Positions 8,192-15,376 of a DNA stretch of 19,982 nt are shown piece by piece. The stretch's first letter is position 1. Every line of letters starts with the position of its first letter. A program made the translations under genes and the position numbers. A model generated the notes under the pieces. It searched no databases. It had not been told where the DNA came from and saw only the letters and a program-made list of their open reading frames with translations. The stretch comes from Streptomyces albus subsp. albus (GTDB lineage: Bacteria; Actinomycetota; Actinomycetes; Streptomycetales; Streptomycetaceae), in the NCBI RefSeq assembly GCF_000719865.1, contig NZ_JOID01000050.1, positions 1-19,982 on the forward strand. The letters are read 5' to 3'.

Positions 8192-8745
8192 CTGACAGCA
8201 CCCAGAACCCCGCAGACGGCGAGCACGAGGCGGATCGGCCGCTCGTGCCCGTCGATGACGCCGACATGCCCCCCGCCGGCGCCCGTCGCTTCGCCGAGGA
8301 GGTCGCCGGCGCCTTTCACGCGCAAGGATTTCCCCGCATGCCTGCCCGCGTCCTCATGGCCCTGACCATCAACCCCACCGAGGGCCTGACGACGACGCAG
8401 CTACGTAAGCAGCTTGGAGTCGGCTCTGCAGCGATATCTGCCGCTGTTAGCTACGCCCAGTCCGTCGGCCTCATCCGAGTGCGATCGATGCCGGGCGCCA
8501 GGCAACAGGTCTACTCGCTCGCACGCGACGATTGGTACCGCGCCGTCATCTCGCGCACCGCCTTCTACAGCTCCATGGCCGACCTTTGCCGCCACCAAAC
8601 GGACACCCTCGACGAGCCCGGCGGCGAGCTGACGCGGCGCCGGATCGAAGACATGGGCCGGTTCTTTGCGTTCCTGATTGCGAAGTTTCCGCCACTGCTC
8701 GCCGAATGGGATCGGGAGCACGACAACAGTGCGGGACAAGGTTAG
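8188..8745 (+). CDS. GbsR/MarR-family transcriptional regulator
   Basis: The 185-residue protein starts at GTG (8188), which overlaps the permease stop (GTGA) and has AAGGGA 10 bases upstream. The winged helix-turn-helix spans about residues 51-111, with MPARVLMALTINPTEGLTTT, the recognition part QLRKQLGVGSAAISAAVSYA, and a wing RVRSMPGARQQVYSL. The C-terminal helical region should make the dimer. The acidic, proline-containing N-terminal 30 residues look unstructured. Regulators of this type in exporter operons usually repress their own operon and respond to substrate or stress. The palindrome at 5611-5630 is the natural candidate target. This is the last gene of the operon. Confidence 0.88.
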   Translation: MTDSTQNPADGEHEADRPLVPVDDADMPPAGARRFAEEVAGAFHAQGFPRMPARVLMALTINPTEGLTTTQLRKQLGVGSAAISAAVSYAQSVGLIRVRSMPGARQQVYSLARDDWYRAVISRTAFYSSMADLCRHQTDTLDEPGGELTRRRIEDMGRFFAFLIAKFPPLLAEWDREHDNSAGQG

Positions 8746-9031
8746 GGCGCGCGTCCTGTCGACATCTGTACCTCGTGGACAGCATTGGTGCTTTCACGGT
8801 ACGAAACCGGTCACTCTGGATTCACCCAGATACGAGAATTACCCCGGAAGGTGGCAACGCCTCCTCCTCCCCCGTCGAAGCCCCGGCCCTCTACGGCTAT
8901 CTAGCGCTCACCTGGGTTTAGGTCGTTGCCTGGGTCCCGATAGCCCAGACAAGTCCTGAAACTCAGATGCCTTGCGGCTGCCGACCGGAGCCCCAGGCCG
9001 GTTTCCCGGAGAGCTGGGGAATAGGCGTTCC
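8746..9031. other. Intergenic region between the GbsR-type and AraC-type regulators
   Basis: These 286 bases contain no convincing gene. Weak inverted repeats are present: CTGTC/GACAG around 8756-8782, TCTGG/CCAGA around 8816-8831, and a CTGGG/CCCAG pair near 8931-8949. The GGAGAGCTGGGGA at about 9008-9020 serves as the ribosome binding region of the AraC gene. The stretch probably holds the end of the cargo operon and the promoter of the AraC gene, but no clear terminator or -10/-35 pair stands out. Confidence 0.3.
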
Positions 9032-9991
9032 ATGACAACGCCGGTCGCGACGGAAGCAGAACGTCGACCGAGGAGTGTCGCCTGCACCTCGGGGCCAATC
9101 GTGGCGCGCACGACCGCGCATCATGAACCCATCGCCCCGACTGCCTTCGATTTCGTCAGGGTAACCGTCGTCAGGTCTGGTTCGGCGATCTTGCTCAGCG
9201 AGTTCGGTCAGAAGCCGGTGAACATCGGCGATGTCGCACTCTTCGGGGCGAATACGCTCTGCGGGATCGAGCCGGAGAATCACATCACAATGACGGCGAT
9301 CTACCTCGACGCCGATTATGTGGTAGACCAGGTCTTCTGGCAGCACGTCGGGATCCTCCGGGATCGGCAGGACGCGCGGGAATTCGTAGAGACCGCCTAT
9401 ACCGAACCAGCCCAGATTCTCCGTCTCGGTGAGGATCGTGCCGGAATGCTGATGCCGTGGCTAGACGAGCTAGTTGCCCTGAGCGTGCAGAGCCGACCCG
9501 TCGATACGTTCTACCGCACACAGGCGCTGTGGTTCAGTGTCGCCCACGTGATCGCACCCTTCGTCAGGACCTCGCCGGTTCGGACATCCTCGACGGAGCG
9601 CACGTCCACCTGGCCGGCCGCACCTCGGCATCGACAGTTTGCTCCACTCCGCGTCGAAGCTCAGCGGGTCGCGGAACTACTGCGCGCAGATCCGGCGCGG
9701 CGATGGTCGGTGACGGAGCTGGCCAGAGCCGTGCACTTGTCCAAGTCCCAGCTCGGCCGGGTGTTCGTAGAGGCGTATGGGAAGTCGCCGATTGCATACC
9801 TCACGATGCTGCGCACCGAGCGGATGGCCGCACTTCTACGCACTACAGACACGCCGATCGCCAGGATCGCACATGACGTCGGGTGGGCTGATCCTGACTT
9901 CGCTTCCCGTCAGTTCCGACGTAGCGTGGGGATCACACCGAGCCACTACCGGACGTTGAGCTGTGAACGGGCCGCGCCGGCGACCGGGTGA
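9032..9991 (+). CDS. AraC-family transcriptional regulator
   Basis: The 319-residue protein has a C-terminal double helix-turn-helix (about residues 215-312). It includes WSVTELARAVHLSKSQLGRV, the linker FVEAYGKSPIAYLTMLRTER and a second HTH PIARIAHDVGWADPDFASRQ, followed by FRRSVGITPSHYR. The N-terminal half (about 20-190) resembles the cupin-like sensor part of AraC regulators. I prefer ATG 9032 (MTTPVATEAERRPRS) to the in-frame ATG 8972: it has a purine-rich site upstream, and the extra 20 residues look unlike this family. Closely similar regulators are carried by many actinobacterial ICEs, so it may control transfer genes rather than the adjacent exporter. The ligand is unknown. Confidence 0.88.
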   Translation: MTTPVATEAERRPRSVACTSGPIVARTTAHHEPIAPTAFDFVRVTVVRSGSAILLSEFGQKPVNIGDVALFGANTLCGIEPENHITMTAIYLDADYVVDQVFWQHVGILRDRQDAREFVETAYTEPAQILRLGEDRAGMLMPWLDELVALSVQSRPVDTFYRTQALWFSVAHVIAPFVRTSPVRTSSTERTSTWPAAPRHRQFAPLRVEAQRVAELLRADPARRWSVTELARAVHLSKSQLGRVFVEAYGKSPIAYLTMLRTERMAALLRTTDTPIARIAHDVGWADPDFASRQFRRSVGITPSHYRTLSCERAAPATG

Positions 9992-10112
9992 AGAACGCAT
10001 CTCTACCGGTGATATCCGCAGGATCGAGACTCGCCTCCCCCCAAGGCTCCTCCCTCTGATAGTCCGGTAAGGACTCGTCGGGTTCGTTGCGGAGCCTGGC
10101 GGTCGCCAGCAT
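9933..10112 (-). CDS. Possible small ORF antisense to the AraC gene end (59 aa, doubtful)
   Basis: The AraC-ardC gap (9992-10211, 220 bases) has no rightward gene. On the minus strand an ATG at 10112 opens a 59-residue frame reading MLATARLRNEPDESLPDYQR and continuing with an acidic, hydrophilic composition until it overlaps the end of the AraC gene. The N-terminal 45 residues look more protein-like than most shadow frames here. However, there is no strong ribosome binding site and the last 20 residues are antisense to araC. No domain is recognised. It could equally be non-coding spacer containing the ardC promoter. Confidence 0.2.
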   Translation of the reverse strand: MLATARLRNEPDESLPDYQREEPWGEASLDPADITGRDAFFTRSPARPVHSSTSGSGSV

Positions 10113-10211
10113 CGTTCCGTCGTCCGTCTCGTCTTCCTGATCCTCCCGGCGTACCTCGCGGTCGCACGGTTGCTCCCTCTCGGAGTGGCCCTGGCGGAGG
10201 GAGCTCAGACG

Positions 10212-11309
10212 ATGGCTGCGAACGAGGACAAGCAGGCGGCGCGGCAGGCGACGCTCGACGCGCTGGAAGAACGCATCGTGCGCTCGGTCGAGGAGCTGGT
10301 GTCGGGCGATGACTGGCGGCGGACGATCGAGTTCGCGGCGAGGTTCCGTACCCGCTCGTTCAACAACACGCTGCTGATTTGGGCGCAGCATCTCGAAGCC
10401 TACGACCAGGGCCGGGTGCCGACTCCGACTCCGACGTGGGTGGCCGGGTACAACGACTGGCGGAAGATGGGCCGCTGGCCGGAGAAGGACGGCGGCTATC
10501 GGATTCGCGGTCCGGTCAAGGCGAGGTTCGCATCGGCGACTCCGCGTGATCCGGCGTCGTGGCGCCGGTTGGGGAAGTGGGAGAAGCCGCGACCGGGCGA
10601 GGTCGTGCGCAGGCGGATCGTCAGCGTCGTCCCGGCCTATGTGTGGGACGTGTCGAGGACGCACGGCGCACCGCTTCCCGAGCTGCCGCGTCCGAGGCTG
10701 CTGGAAGGCGAAGCCCCGGCCGGGCTGTGGGAGGGACTGTCCGGGCAGGCGGAGTCGCTGGGGTTCGAGGTGCTGCGGATGCCCCGCGACCGCATCGAGC
10801 GGGGCGCGAACGGCTGCACGGATTTCGAGACCCGTCAGGTGATGGTCTGCGCGGACATGGACCCGGCCGCCCAGGTCAAGACCCTCGCGCACGAGCTGGC
10901 GCACGTCCGGCTGGATGGCCCGAACCGGCAGGACGACGCCCGCGAGCATCGCGGGATCAGCGAGGTGCGGGCTGAGTCGGTCGCGCTGATGATCGCCGCC
11001 GCGCACGGCATGGACACCAGCGACTACACGATCCCGTATGTCGCCGGATGGGCGACCAATGTGGACGGGAAAGACCCGGTGGCGGTCGTGCGCGCCACGG
11101 GTGAGCAGGTGCGCAGCACCGCATTCGACATCCTCGACAAGCTCGACACGCCGCAGCTCGGCAACGGCAACCCGCTGTCCCTGCGGGTGGACGGCCCGGA
11201 GCACACGCCGCCGGCTCAGGAGACGCCAGAGCAGGCGCCGCGCCGGGTCGAGTCGCTGCCGGAACGGGAGACGCCGGCGGCTCCGGTCGGCTCAGGACGA
11301 GGTCTGTGA
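10212..11309 (+). CDS. ArdC-like antirestriction protein with zinc-metallopeptidase motif
   Basis: The 365-residue protein starts at ATG 10212 behind a strong GGAGGGAG. The N-terminal region (about residues 30-130), with RTRSFNNTLLIWAQHLEA, TPTWVAGYNDWRKMGR and GGYRIRGPVKAR, matches the single-strand-DNA-binding ArdC N-terminal domain. The second half contains the metallopeptidase motif HELAH (227-231) and a downstream glutamate in SEVRAESVAL (Glu255), the ImmA/IrrE-like arrangement. ArdC proteins help incoming conjugative DNA escape restriction, so an early-expressed leading-region role is likely. The C-terminal 60 residues are Pro/Glu-rich and probably disordered. The primase start overlaps its stop by one base (TGATG), making this the first gene of a coupled operon. 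Confidence 0.85.
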   Translation: MAANEDKQAARQATLDALEERIVRSVEELVSGDDWRRTIEFAARFRTRSFNNTLLIWAQHLEAYDQGRVPTPTPTWVAGYNDWRKMGRWPEKDGGYRIRGPVKARFASATPRDPASWRRLGKWEKPRPGEVVRRRIVSVVPAYVWDVSRTHGAPLPELPRPRLLEGEAPAGLWEGLSGQAESLGFEVLRMPRDRIERGANGCTDFETRQVMVCADMDPAAQVKTLAHELAHVRLDGPNRQDDAREHRGISEVRAESVALMIAAAHGMDTSDYTIPYVAGWATNVDGKDPVAVVRATGEQVRSTAFDILDKLDTPQLGNGNPLSLRVDGPEHTPPAQETPEQAPRRVESLPERETPAAPVGSGRGL

Positions 11310-12223
11310 TGGTCGCCGCCGCGACGGCTGCCGCCGTGTTCGGTCAGCTCGACGGGGCGCCCCTGCCGGTCGCAGCGCGTGAGCTGGCGCGTGCTGGGGT
11401 GCCGGTGTTCCCCTGCGCGCCCGGCGGGAAGCGGCCGATCCCGGAGCGCGGGTTCCACGAAGCCAGCGTCGACCTGGACCGGGTTGAGGGATGGTGGCGG
11501 TCGCGGCCGACCGCGAACATCGGCATCCCGACCGGCGCCGCCTCCGGGCTGGTCGTGATCGACGTGGATGTGCACGGCGTCAACGGGTATGCCGCCTATG
11601 CGCGGGCGGCGCGGGCCGGGCTGATCCCCGAGCCGTTGGCGGTCGTGCGCACGCCCACCAGCGGCCAGCACGCCTACTTCCCAGCCGACCCGAACCAGGG
11701 GCAACGATCCTGGCAGGCCGGGAAGGTCGGCGTCGACTGCCGCGGCGACGGCGGCTACATCATCGCCCCGCCCTCGCTGCTGCGGCTCAGCGGCGTGCGA
11801 ACCGCGTACCGGATCGAGCAGGTCGCGGCCGGTGCTGCTCGGCCGATAGATGCCGGCCGGTTGCGGGACTTTCTCGATCCTCGCCCCGCGCCCCGGCCGC
11901 GCACCGGCGGGCCGGTGCGGCGGGAGGACGCGGAGCGGCTGGCAACGTGGCTGGGCCGGCAGGCCACCGACCGCAACCTGAAACTGTTCTGGGCCTCCTG
12001 CCGGTTGGCCGAGGGCGGGGTGCCGCTCACGGATGCCCTGGACGCGATGGTGACGGCCGCGCAATCGGACTTCGGGGAGCGGGAAATCGCCCGCACTGTC
12101 CACAGCGCCTATCGCAGCGTTGGCGCCGGAGCCCGGCGGGACCGTCCCGCCGCATGGCCTTCGGCCGAGTTCGCTCGCGGCAACGTGCGGCGGCGGGCGC
12201 CCGCTACGCGGGGGCTGTCATGA
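11309..12223 (+). CDS. Bifunctional DNA primase/polymerase (Prim-Pol)
   Basis: The 304-residue protein carries an archaeo-eukaryotic-type Prim-Pol domain over about residues 15-190. Visible features are GVPVFPCAPGGKRPIPERGF at the start of the fold, GWWRSRPTANIGIPTGAASG, the metal-binding VIDVDVHG (about residue 83), TPTSGQHAYF and GVDCRGDGGYIIAPPSLL. A C-terminal helical part (about 210-290), with RNLKLFWASCRLAEGG, resembles the primase C-terminal accessory domain. It probably primes complementary-strand synthesis in the recipient or vegetative replication of the element. ATG 11309 is preferred over GTG 11306: it gives a one-base overlap with ardC, whereas GTG adds only one residue. The last four bases overlap the next gene. 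The CDS contains the palindrome at 12134-12152. Confidence 0.88.
   Translation: MVAAATAAAVFGQLDGAPLPVAARELARAGVPVFPCAPGGKRPIPERGFHEASVDLDRVEGWWRSRPTANIGIPTGAASGLVVIDVDVHGVNGYAAYARAARAGLIPEPLAVVRTPTSGQHAYFPADPNQGQRSWQAGKVGVDCRGDGGYIIAPPSLLRLSGVRTAYRIEQVAAGAARPIDAGRLRDFLDPRPAPRPRTGGPVRREDAERLATWLGRQATDRNLKLFWASCRLAEGGVPLTDALDAMVTAAQSDFGEREIARTVHSAYRSVGAGARRDRPAAWPSAEFARGNVRRRAPATRGLS
12134..12152. repeat. 19-base palindrome within the primase gene
   Basis: CGGCGGGAC and GTCCCGCCG are perfect inverted arms flanking a single C. The same half-site recurs, in reversed arm order, in the palindrome inside the parB-like gene (14717-14743), and once more singly at 15077-15085. It could be a protein-binding site or a local RNA hairpin near the end of the primase message. 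Confidence 0.5.
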
Positions 12224-12930
12224 AGGAGCTGCGCGGCCGCCGGTGGGCGGTCATCACCTCGGTCGCCGGGACGGTGTTCATCGCCGCCGGCGCATTCTGG
12301 CTCAGTTTCACCTCCTTGGCCGACCTTGCCCGCCGTTCCGGGATCGGGGCCGGGCAGGCGTGGGCGTGGCCGCTGATCGTCGATGGCGTGATCGTGGTCT
12401 CCACGGTCGCCGTCGTGGCCCTCGCCGGTGAGCGGGCGGCGTGGTATCCGTGGGCGTTGCTGGTCGGCGGCGCCGCGGTGTCGGTGACGGCGAACAGCTT
12501 GCATGCGGTGGTCGCGGCCGACGCCGACGTGCCTGGCCCGCTCGCGGCCGCGGTCGCTGCTGTGCCGCCGGTCGTGTTGCTGGCGATCACGCATCTGACC
12601 GTCGTGCTGACCCGCGCCACCGCACGTCCCACTCCTGCGCTCGAGCTGCCGCCGGCGGTCGAGCCGATCACCGCCCAGCCACAGCGCGAGGCGGCACCTC
12701 TCGACCCGCCACCTGCGGAGGCAGGCGTCACCGCTGCGGACGCGGACGGCGGGCCGGATCGTCGGGCGCTGGCGGCAGAGCTGCGCGAGCAGGACTGGTC
12801 GAACAAGGCCATCGCCCGGCACCTGGGCGTGCATCCCTCGACAGTGGGCCGCTGGCTGCCTCGTGCTCACCAGTCCGATGAGGCGGACCCCTCCGGGTCG
12901 CAGCCAGAGATGGAAGGAGCTCTGCCATGA
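12220..12930 (+). CDS. DUF2637 membrane protein with C-terminal helix-turn-helix (SpdB-like)
   Basis: The 236-residue protein starts at ATG 12220 (ATGA overlap with the primase). Four hydrophobic segments occupy about residues 8-30, 45-68, 73-96 and 103-126, including ITSVAGTVFIAAGAFWLSFT and AWAWPLIVDGVIVVSTVAVV, typical of DUF2637. A Pro/Ala-rich linker (about 130-180) leads to a C-terminal helix-turn-helix near 184-215 reading LREQDWSNKAIARHLGVHPS followed by TVGRWLP. DUF2637 proteins occur in actinobacterial plasmid spread loci (SpdB) and ICEs. The fused HTH suggests a membrane-anchored DNA-binding protein, possibly tethering element DNA to the transfer site; that role is inference. Confidence 0.82.
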   Translation: MKELRGRRWAVITSVAGTVFIAAGAFWLSFTSLADLARRSGIGAGQAWAWPLIVDGVIVVSTVAVVALAGERAAWYPWALLVGGAAVSVTANSLHAVVAADADVPGPLAAAVAAVPPVVLLAITHLTVVLTRATARPTPALELPPAVEPITAQPQREAAPLDPPPAEAGVTAADADGGPDRRALAAELREQDWSNKAIARHLGVHPSTVGRWLPRAHQSDEADPSGSQPEMEGALP

Positions 12931-13334
12931 ACGACGAGGACCGGATGCGGGAGCAGCATCGCCAGCACCCCGAGCCCGAGCCGCCGCCTGCGCGGAACGA
13001 CCCGGACCCGGCCGAGGCGACCGACGCCGCGGGGACGCCGGATGCGGTCAAGGCCGCCGAGTCCCGCAAGGCGGCGAAGGAGAAGCTGGCGCGGGTACGG
13101 GGCCGGGGCGTGGATTGGGTGCGCCCGACCGACCTGATCGCCCAAGGCGGCGGCACGCTGTCTCGCCGGGGCATCGACCGTACCGCCGAGATGAACCGGC
13201 ACGTCCGCGCCCCGATCGAGAAGGGCGCGCGCTGGGTCGCCGAGCGAGCCAAGCGGCTGCCGCCGCTGAGCGCGTTCGGCCGTCGCGGCGGTGCCGAGCA
13301 GGGACCGCGCCGCTCCGGGGTCGGGATGAGGTAG
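12927..13334 (+). CDS. Conserved hypothetical protein, charged, 135 aa
   Basis: The start ATG overlaps the upstream stop (ATGA), and GGAAGGAG precedes it. The first 45 residues are rich in Glu, Pro and Asp and look disordered. A Lys/Arg-rich segment SRKAAKEKLARVRGRGVDWV follows, then VRPTDLIAQGGGTLSRRGID and a basic tail. No transmembrane segment or enzyme motif is visible. The repeated basic stretches would suit nucleic-acid or partner binding, but the function is unknown. Its place between the DUF2637 and ParB-like genes argues for a maintenance or transfer accessory role. Confidence 0.7.
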   Translation: MNDEDRMREQHRQHPEPEPPPARNDPDPAEATDAAGTPDAVKAAESRKAAKEKLARVRGRGVDWVRPTDLIAQGGGTLSRRGIDRTAEMNRHVRAPIEKGARWVAERAKRLPPLSAFGRRGGAEQGPRRSGVGMR

Positions 13335-13371
13335 CCGGGTGGTGATGAGTCATGGGTGCCCACTCCAAGAA

Positions 13372-13407
13372 GGCGAGACCCGCAGTCGTCTGCGGGTGCA
13401 CCTCGCC
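13372..13407 (+). promoter_or_regulatory. Strong intercistronic RNA hairpin before the 13427 gene
   Basis: The left arm GGCGAGACCCGCAG (13372-13385) pairs perfectly with CTGCGGGT (13390-13397) across a tcgt loop. After a four-base bulge it continues to pair with CTCGCC (13402-13407), giving 14 base pairs in all. No T-run follows, so it is not a classic terminator. It ends just upstream of the ribosome binding site GGGAGGTG (from 13411) and may protect the mRNA or tune translation. Confidence 0.55.
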
Positions 13408-13426
13408 GCTGGGAGGTGCCCAGACC

Positions 13427-14308
13427 ATGACCAACGACACCAGCACCATGAGCGAGACCAGCGGCCGGCCCGCTGAGGACTACCGCACCAGCGAGGGCCT
13501 GCGTGCCCTGCTGAAACGGCTGCACGCCGCCGGCCAGCGCGCCTGGGAGCACGACCCGGTGGCGGCAGAGCTGATGGCGTTCGCGGCCGAGAAGTACGCG
13601 GCGCTGGCGCACAAGCACCGGCTCGATCCGTGGGAGGCCGCGTCGGCGGCGTTTGACGTGATGCGCACCAAGGCCGCCCGCACCGCCGATGACCCGTGGG
13701 CGGTCATCACGCACGCGGTGCGGATCACCTGCATCGCCGAGGAACGCGGCCAAGGGCTGCTGTGCTCGACCCACCAGGCACGCCGGCCCCGCTACTCGAT
13801 CTTCCACGACCCCGAACGCCTCTCCGACCGCGAGAACGTCCTGAGCGACTACCATGCCGCGTTCCAGATCAAGGACGCCCACGACCGCGACGACGCCCCG
13901 GAGCAGGCACCCGCCGAGCCGGCGGCGACCACCGCGGCGTCGGCGGTCGAGGACGCGATCACGCTGCTGATGCTGCTGGACTGGCCCGAGGGCACGGCAC
14001 ACTCGGCGGTGGAGCACGTCTGCGTGGCGCTGACCCGCGTCGGGAACCGGCACACCGCCTACGAGACGCTGCGACGCGACAAGCACGCCAGAGCCCTGAT
14101 CGACCTTCCGGGACGCTCCTGGGCGGTGCTGCTGCGCGCCCTGCTCGGCTGCCCGGACCCGGCGCTCGCGGCGACCGGCGCGGGACGCGGCATCTTGTTG
14201 CGGCTGCTGATCGGCGAGACGCTGCCGGTGCTGCTGCGCGATGACGACCTCGTGCTCACCCTCTCCCTGGCTGCACCGGGCACCACGAAGGCGCGGGGTG
14301 CGGGATGA
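13427..14308 (+). CDS. Conserved actinobacterial ICE protein of unknown function
   Basis: The 293-residue product starts at ATG 13427 (MTNDTSTMSE) behind GGGAGGTG, which I prefer to the in-frame ATG 13352 that would read through the hairpin. The protein is largely helical. It contains SEGLRALLKRLHAAGQRAWE, the Trp-containing HRLDPWEAASAAFDVMRTKA, DDPWAVITHAVRITCIAEER, and a later GNRHTAYETLRRDKHARALI resembling a DNA-binding helix pair. The mix recalls sigma-factor or helix-turn-helix proteins without a clean match. Relatives on similar elements are sometimes given the uninformative name 'serine/arginine repetitive matrix protein 2', which should not be taken as function. It overlaps parB by four bases, so a maintenance or regulatory role next to ParB is plausible. 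Confidence 0.75.
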   Translation: MTNDTSTMSETSGRPAEDYRTSEGLRALLKRLHAAGQRAWEHDPVAAELMAFAAEKYAALAHKHRLDPWEAASAAFDVMRTKAARTADDPWAVITHAVRITCIAEERGQGLLCSTHQARRPRYSIFHDPERLSDRENVLSDYHAAFQIKDAHDRDDAPEQAPAEPAATTAASAVEDAITLLMLLDWPEGTAHSAVEHVCVALTRVGNRHTAYETLRRDKHARALIDLPGRSWAVLLRALLGCPDPALAATGAGRGILLRLLIGETLPVLLRDDDLVLTLSLAAPGTTKARGAG

Positions 14309-15324
14309 GCGCACCGGCCGGGCACATCGAGCTGGAGCGGGCGGTGGACTCCATCACGATCGGCAACCGGCACCGCACGGACCTGGGCGACATCGACGCG
14401 CTCGCGGCGTCGATCGACCGGGACGGGCTGTTGCAGCCGCCGACGATCACCCCGGACGGGGTGCTGGTGTGCGGGGCGCGCCGGCTGGCGGCGATCAAGA
14501 AGCTCGGCTGGCGCCGCGTCAGCGTGTGGGTCCGCTCCGGTATCTCGGACCGGCTGGGGCATCTGCTGGCCGAGCAGGACGACAACCAGCTCCACAAGCC
14601 GCTCACCCCGATCGAGGCCGCCGCCTTGTACCGGGAGATCAAGGAACTCATGGCCGAGGACGCCGCCCGCCGCAAGGCCAAGACCCAGTTCCACGAGGGC
14701 CACGAGCCGGGACAGCATGGTCCCGCCGATTCGGCGGGACCATCGGACTCGCACCAGCTCGGGGACGCTCGGACACAGGCGGCGTGGATGGTGACCGGCT
14801 CGGCGTCCTACAGCCGGCTGGAACAGATCGGCTACCTGCAACACCTGGCCGACGACCGGAACACCCCAGAGACGATCCGCATCCATGCACGCGATGGGCT
14901 GGCGCAGATCGAGGCCGGCGCGGCGGTCAACCCGATCTTCCAGCGCCTCCGCGACACCCAAGCCGAGGCCGACAGCGACCGGGACCGGCGGTTGCACGAG
15001 CTGGCCGACGAAGCCCTTGCCCGCGTCCACGCCGCCAAGACCAGCAAGGCCACGAAGCCGGCCACACCGAAGCGTCGTCCCGCCGCCGAGGACGAGGGGC
15101 CGGCCCGGTACCCGGTGCGGGCGTTCGTGCTGACCTGGGCCGACCTGGAAGGGTGGTGGACCCACTACGACGTGGACGAGCTGGCCGTCGAGCTCACCGA
15201 TGAGCAGGCCGAGGCGTTCTTCGCCGCCGTCGAGGGCACCACAGAGTTCGCCGACCAGCTCCGTACCGCCCGCACCACCGCCGCCTCTGAGTCGGCGGGC
15301 CGGCCGCTGCTGCGCGCCCTCTGA
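14305..15324 (+). CDS. parB: ParB-like N-terminal (ParB/Srx-fold) protein
   Basis: The 339-residue protein begins with a ParB/Srx-type domain (about residues 10-100), with NRHRTDLGDIDALAASIDRD, GLLQPPTITPDGVLVCGARR and LAAIKKLGWRRVSVWV. The arginine-rich GARRLAAIKKLGW is the family's nucleotide-binding box. A helical part with DDNQLHKPLTPIEAAALYRE follows. A low-complexity linker (about 130-152) comes next, then a helical segment SASYSRLEQIGYLQHLADDR and an acidic C-terminus. There is no ParA ATPase gene next to it, so it may act in transfer or regulation rather than classic segregation. The linker-coding DNA holds a perfect 12-base-arm palindrome. The ATG overlaps the upstream stop (ATGA). 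Confidence 0.85.
   Translation: MSAPAGHIELERAVDSITIGNRHRTDLGDIDALAASIDRDGLLQPPTITPDGVLVCGARRLAAIKKLGWRRVSVWVRSGISDRLGHLLAEQDDNQLHKPLTPIEAAALYREIKELMAEDAARRKAKTQFHEGHEPGQHGPADSAGPSDSHQLGDARTQAAWMVTGSASYSRLEQIGYLQHLADDRNTPETIRIHARDGLAQIEAGAAVNPIFQRLRDTQAEADSDRDRRLHELADEALARVHAAKTSKATKPATPKRRPAAEDEGPARYPVRAFVLTWADLEGWWTHYDVDELAVELTDEQAEAFFAAVEGTTEFADQLRTARTTAASESAGRPLLRAL
14717..14743. repeat. Perfect palindrome inside the parB-like gene
   Basis: The arm ATGGTCCCGCCG (14717-14728) and its exact reverse complement (14732-14743) surround a three-base att spacer. It encodes the variable linker (HGPADSAGPS) rather than a folded domain, so selection on the DNA itself is possible. The inner half-site GTCCCGCCG is shared with the primase palindrome at 12134-12152. 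Confidence 0.65.
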
Positions 15325-15376
15325 TCCGCGCCGCCGCCGTCGCTCTCGTCGTTCGGGGCGGCGAGCACCTGGCGAT
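15325..15376 (+). promoter_or_regulatory. Short parB-tcpC-like spacer with a weak inverted repeat
   Basis: These 52 bases separate the ParB-like gene from the secretion genes. CGCCGCC (15332-15338) and GGCGGCG (15357-15363) could pair across an 18-base loop. No good Shine-Dalgarno precedes the next ATG. Confidence 0.3.

Noticed and set aside
8746..9031. Possible rho-independent terminator after the exporter operon
   Set aside because: The inverted repeats are only five pairs long, with large loops and no T-run.
9933..11204. Long leftward frame (423 codons) across ardC
   Set aside because: It is antisense to the well-supported ArdC-like gene and its composition is the Arg/Pro/His-rich pattern of shadow frames in high-GC DNA. 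Only its far end in the gap (9933-10112) was kept, as a doubtful feature.
12728..14314. Long leftward frame (528 codons)
   Set aside because: It is antisense to four rightward genes with overlapping starts and stops. It has no domain, and its length comes from GC-rich codon bias.
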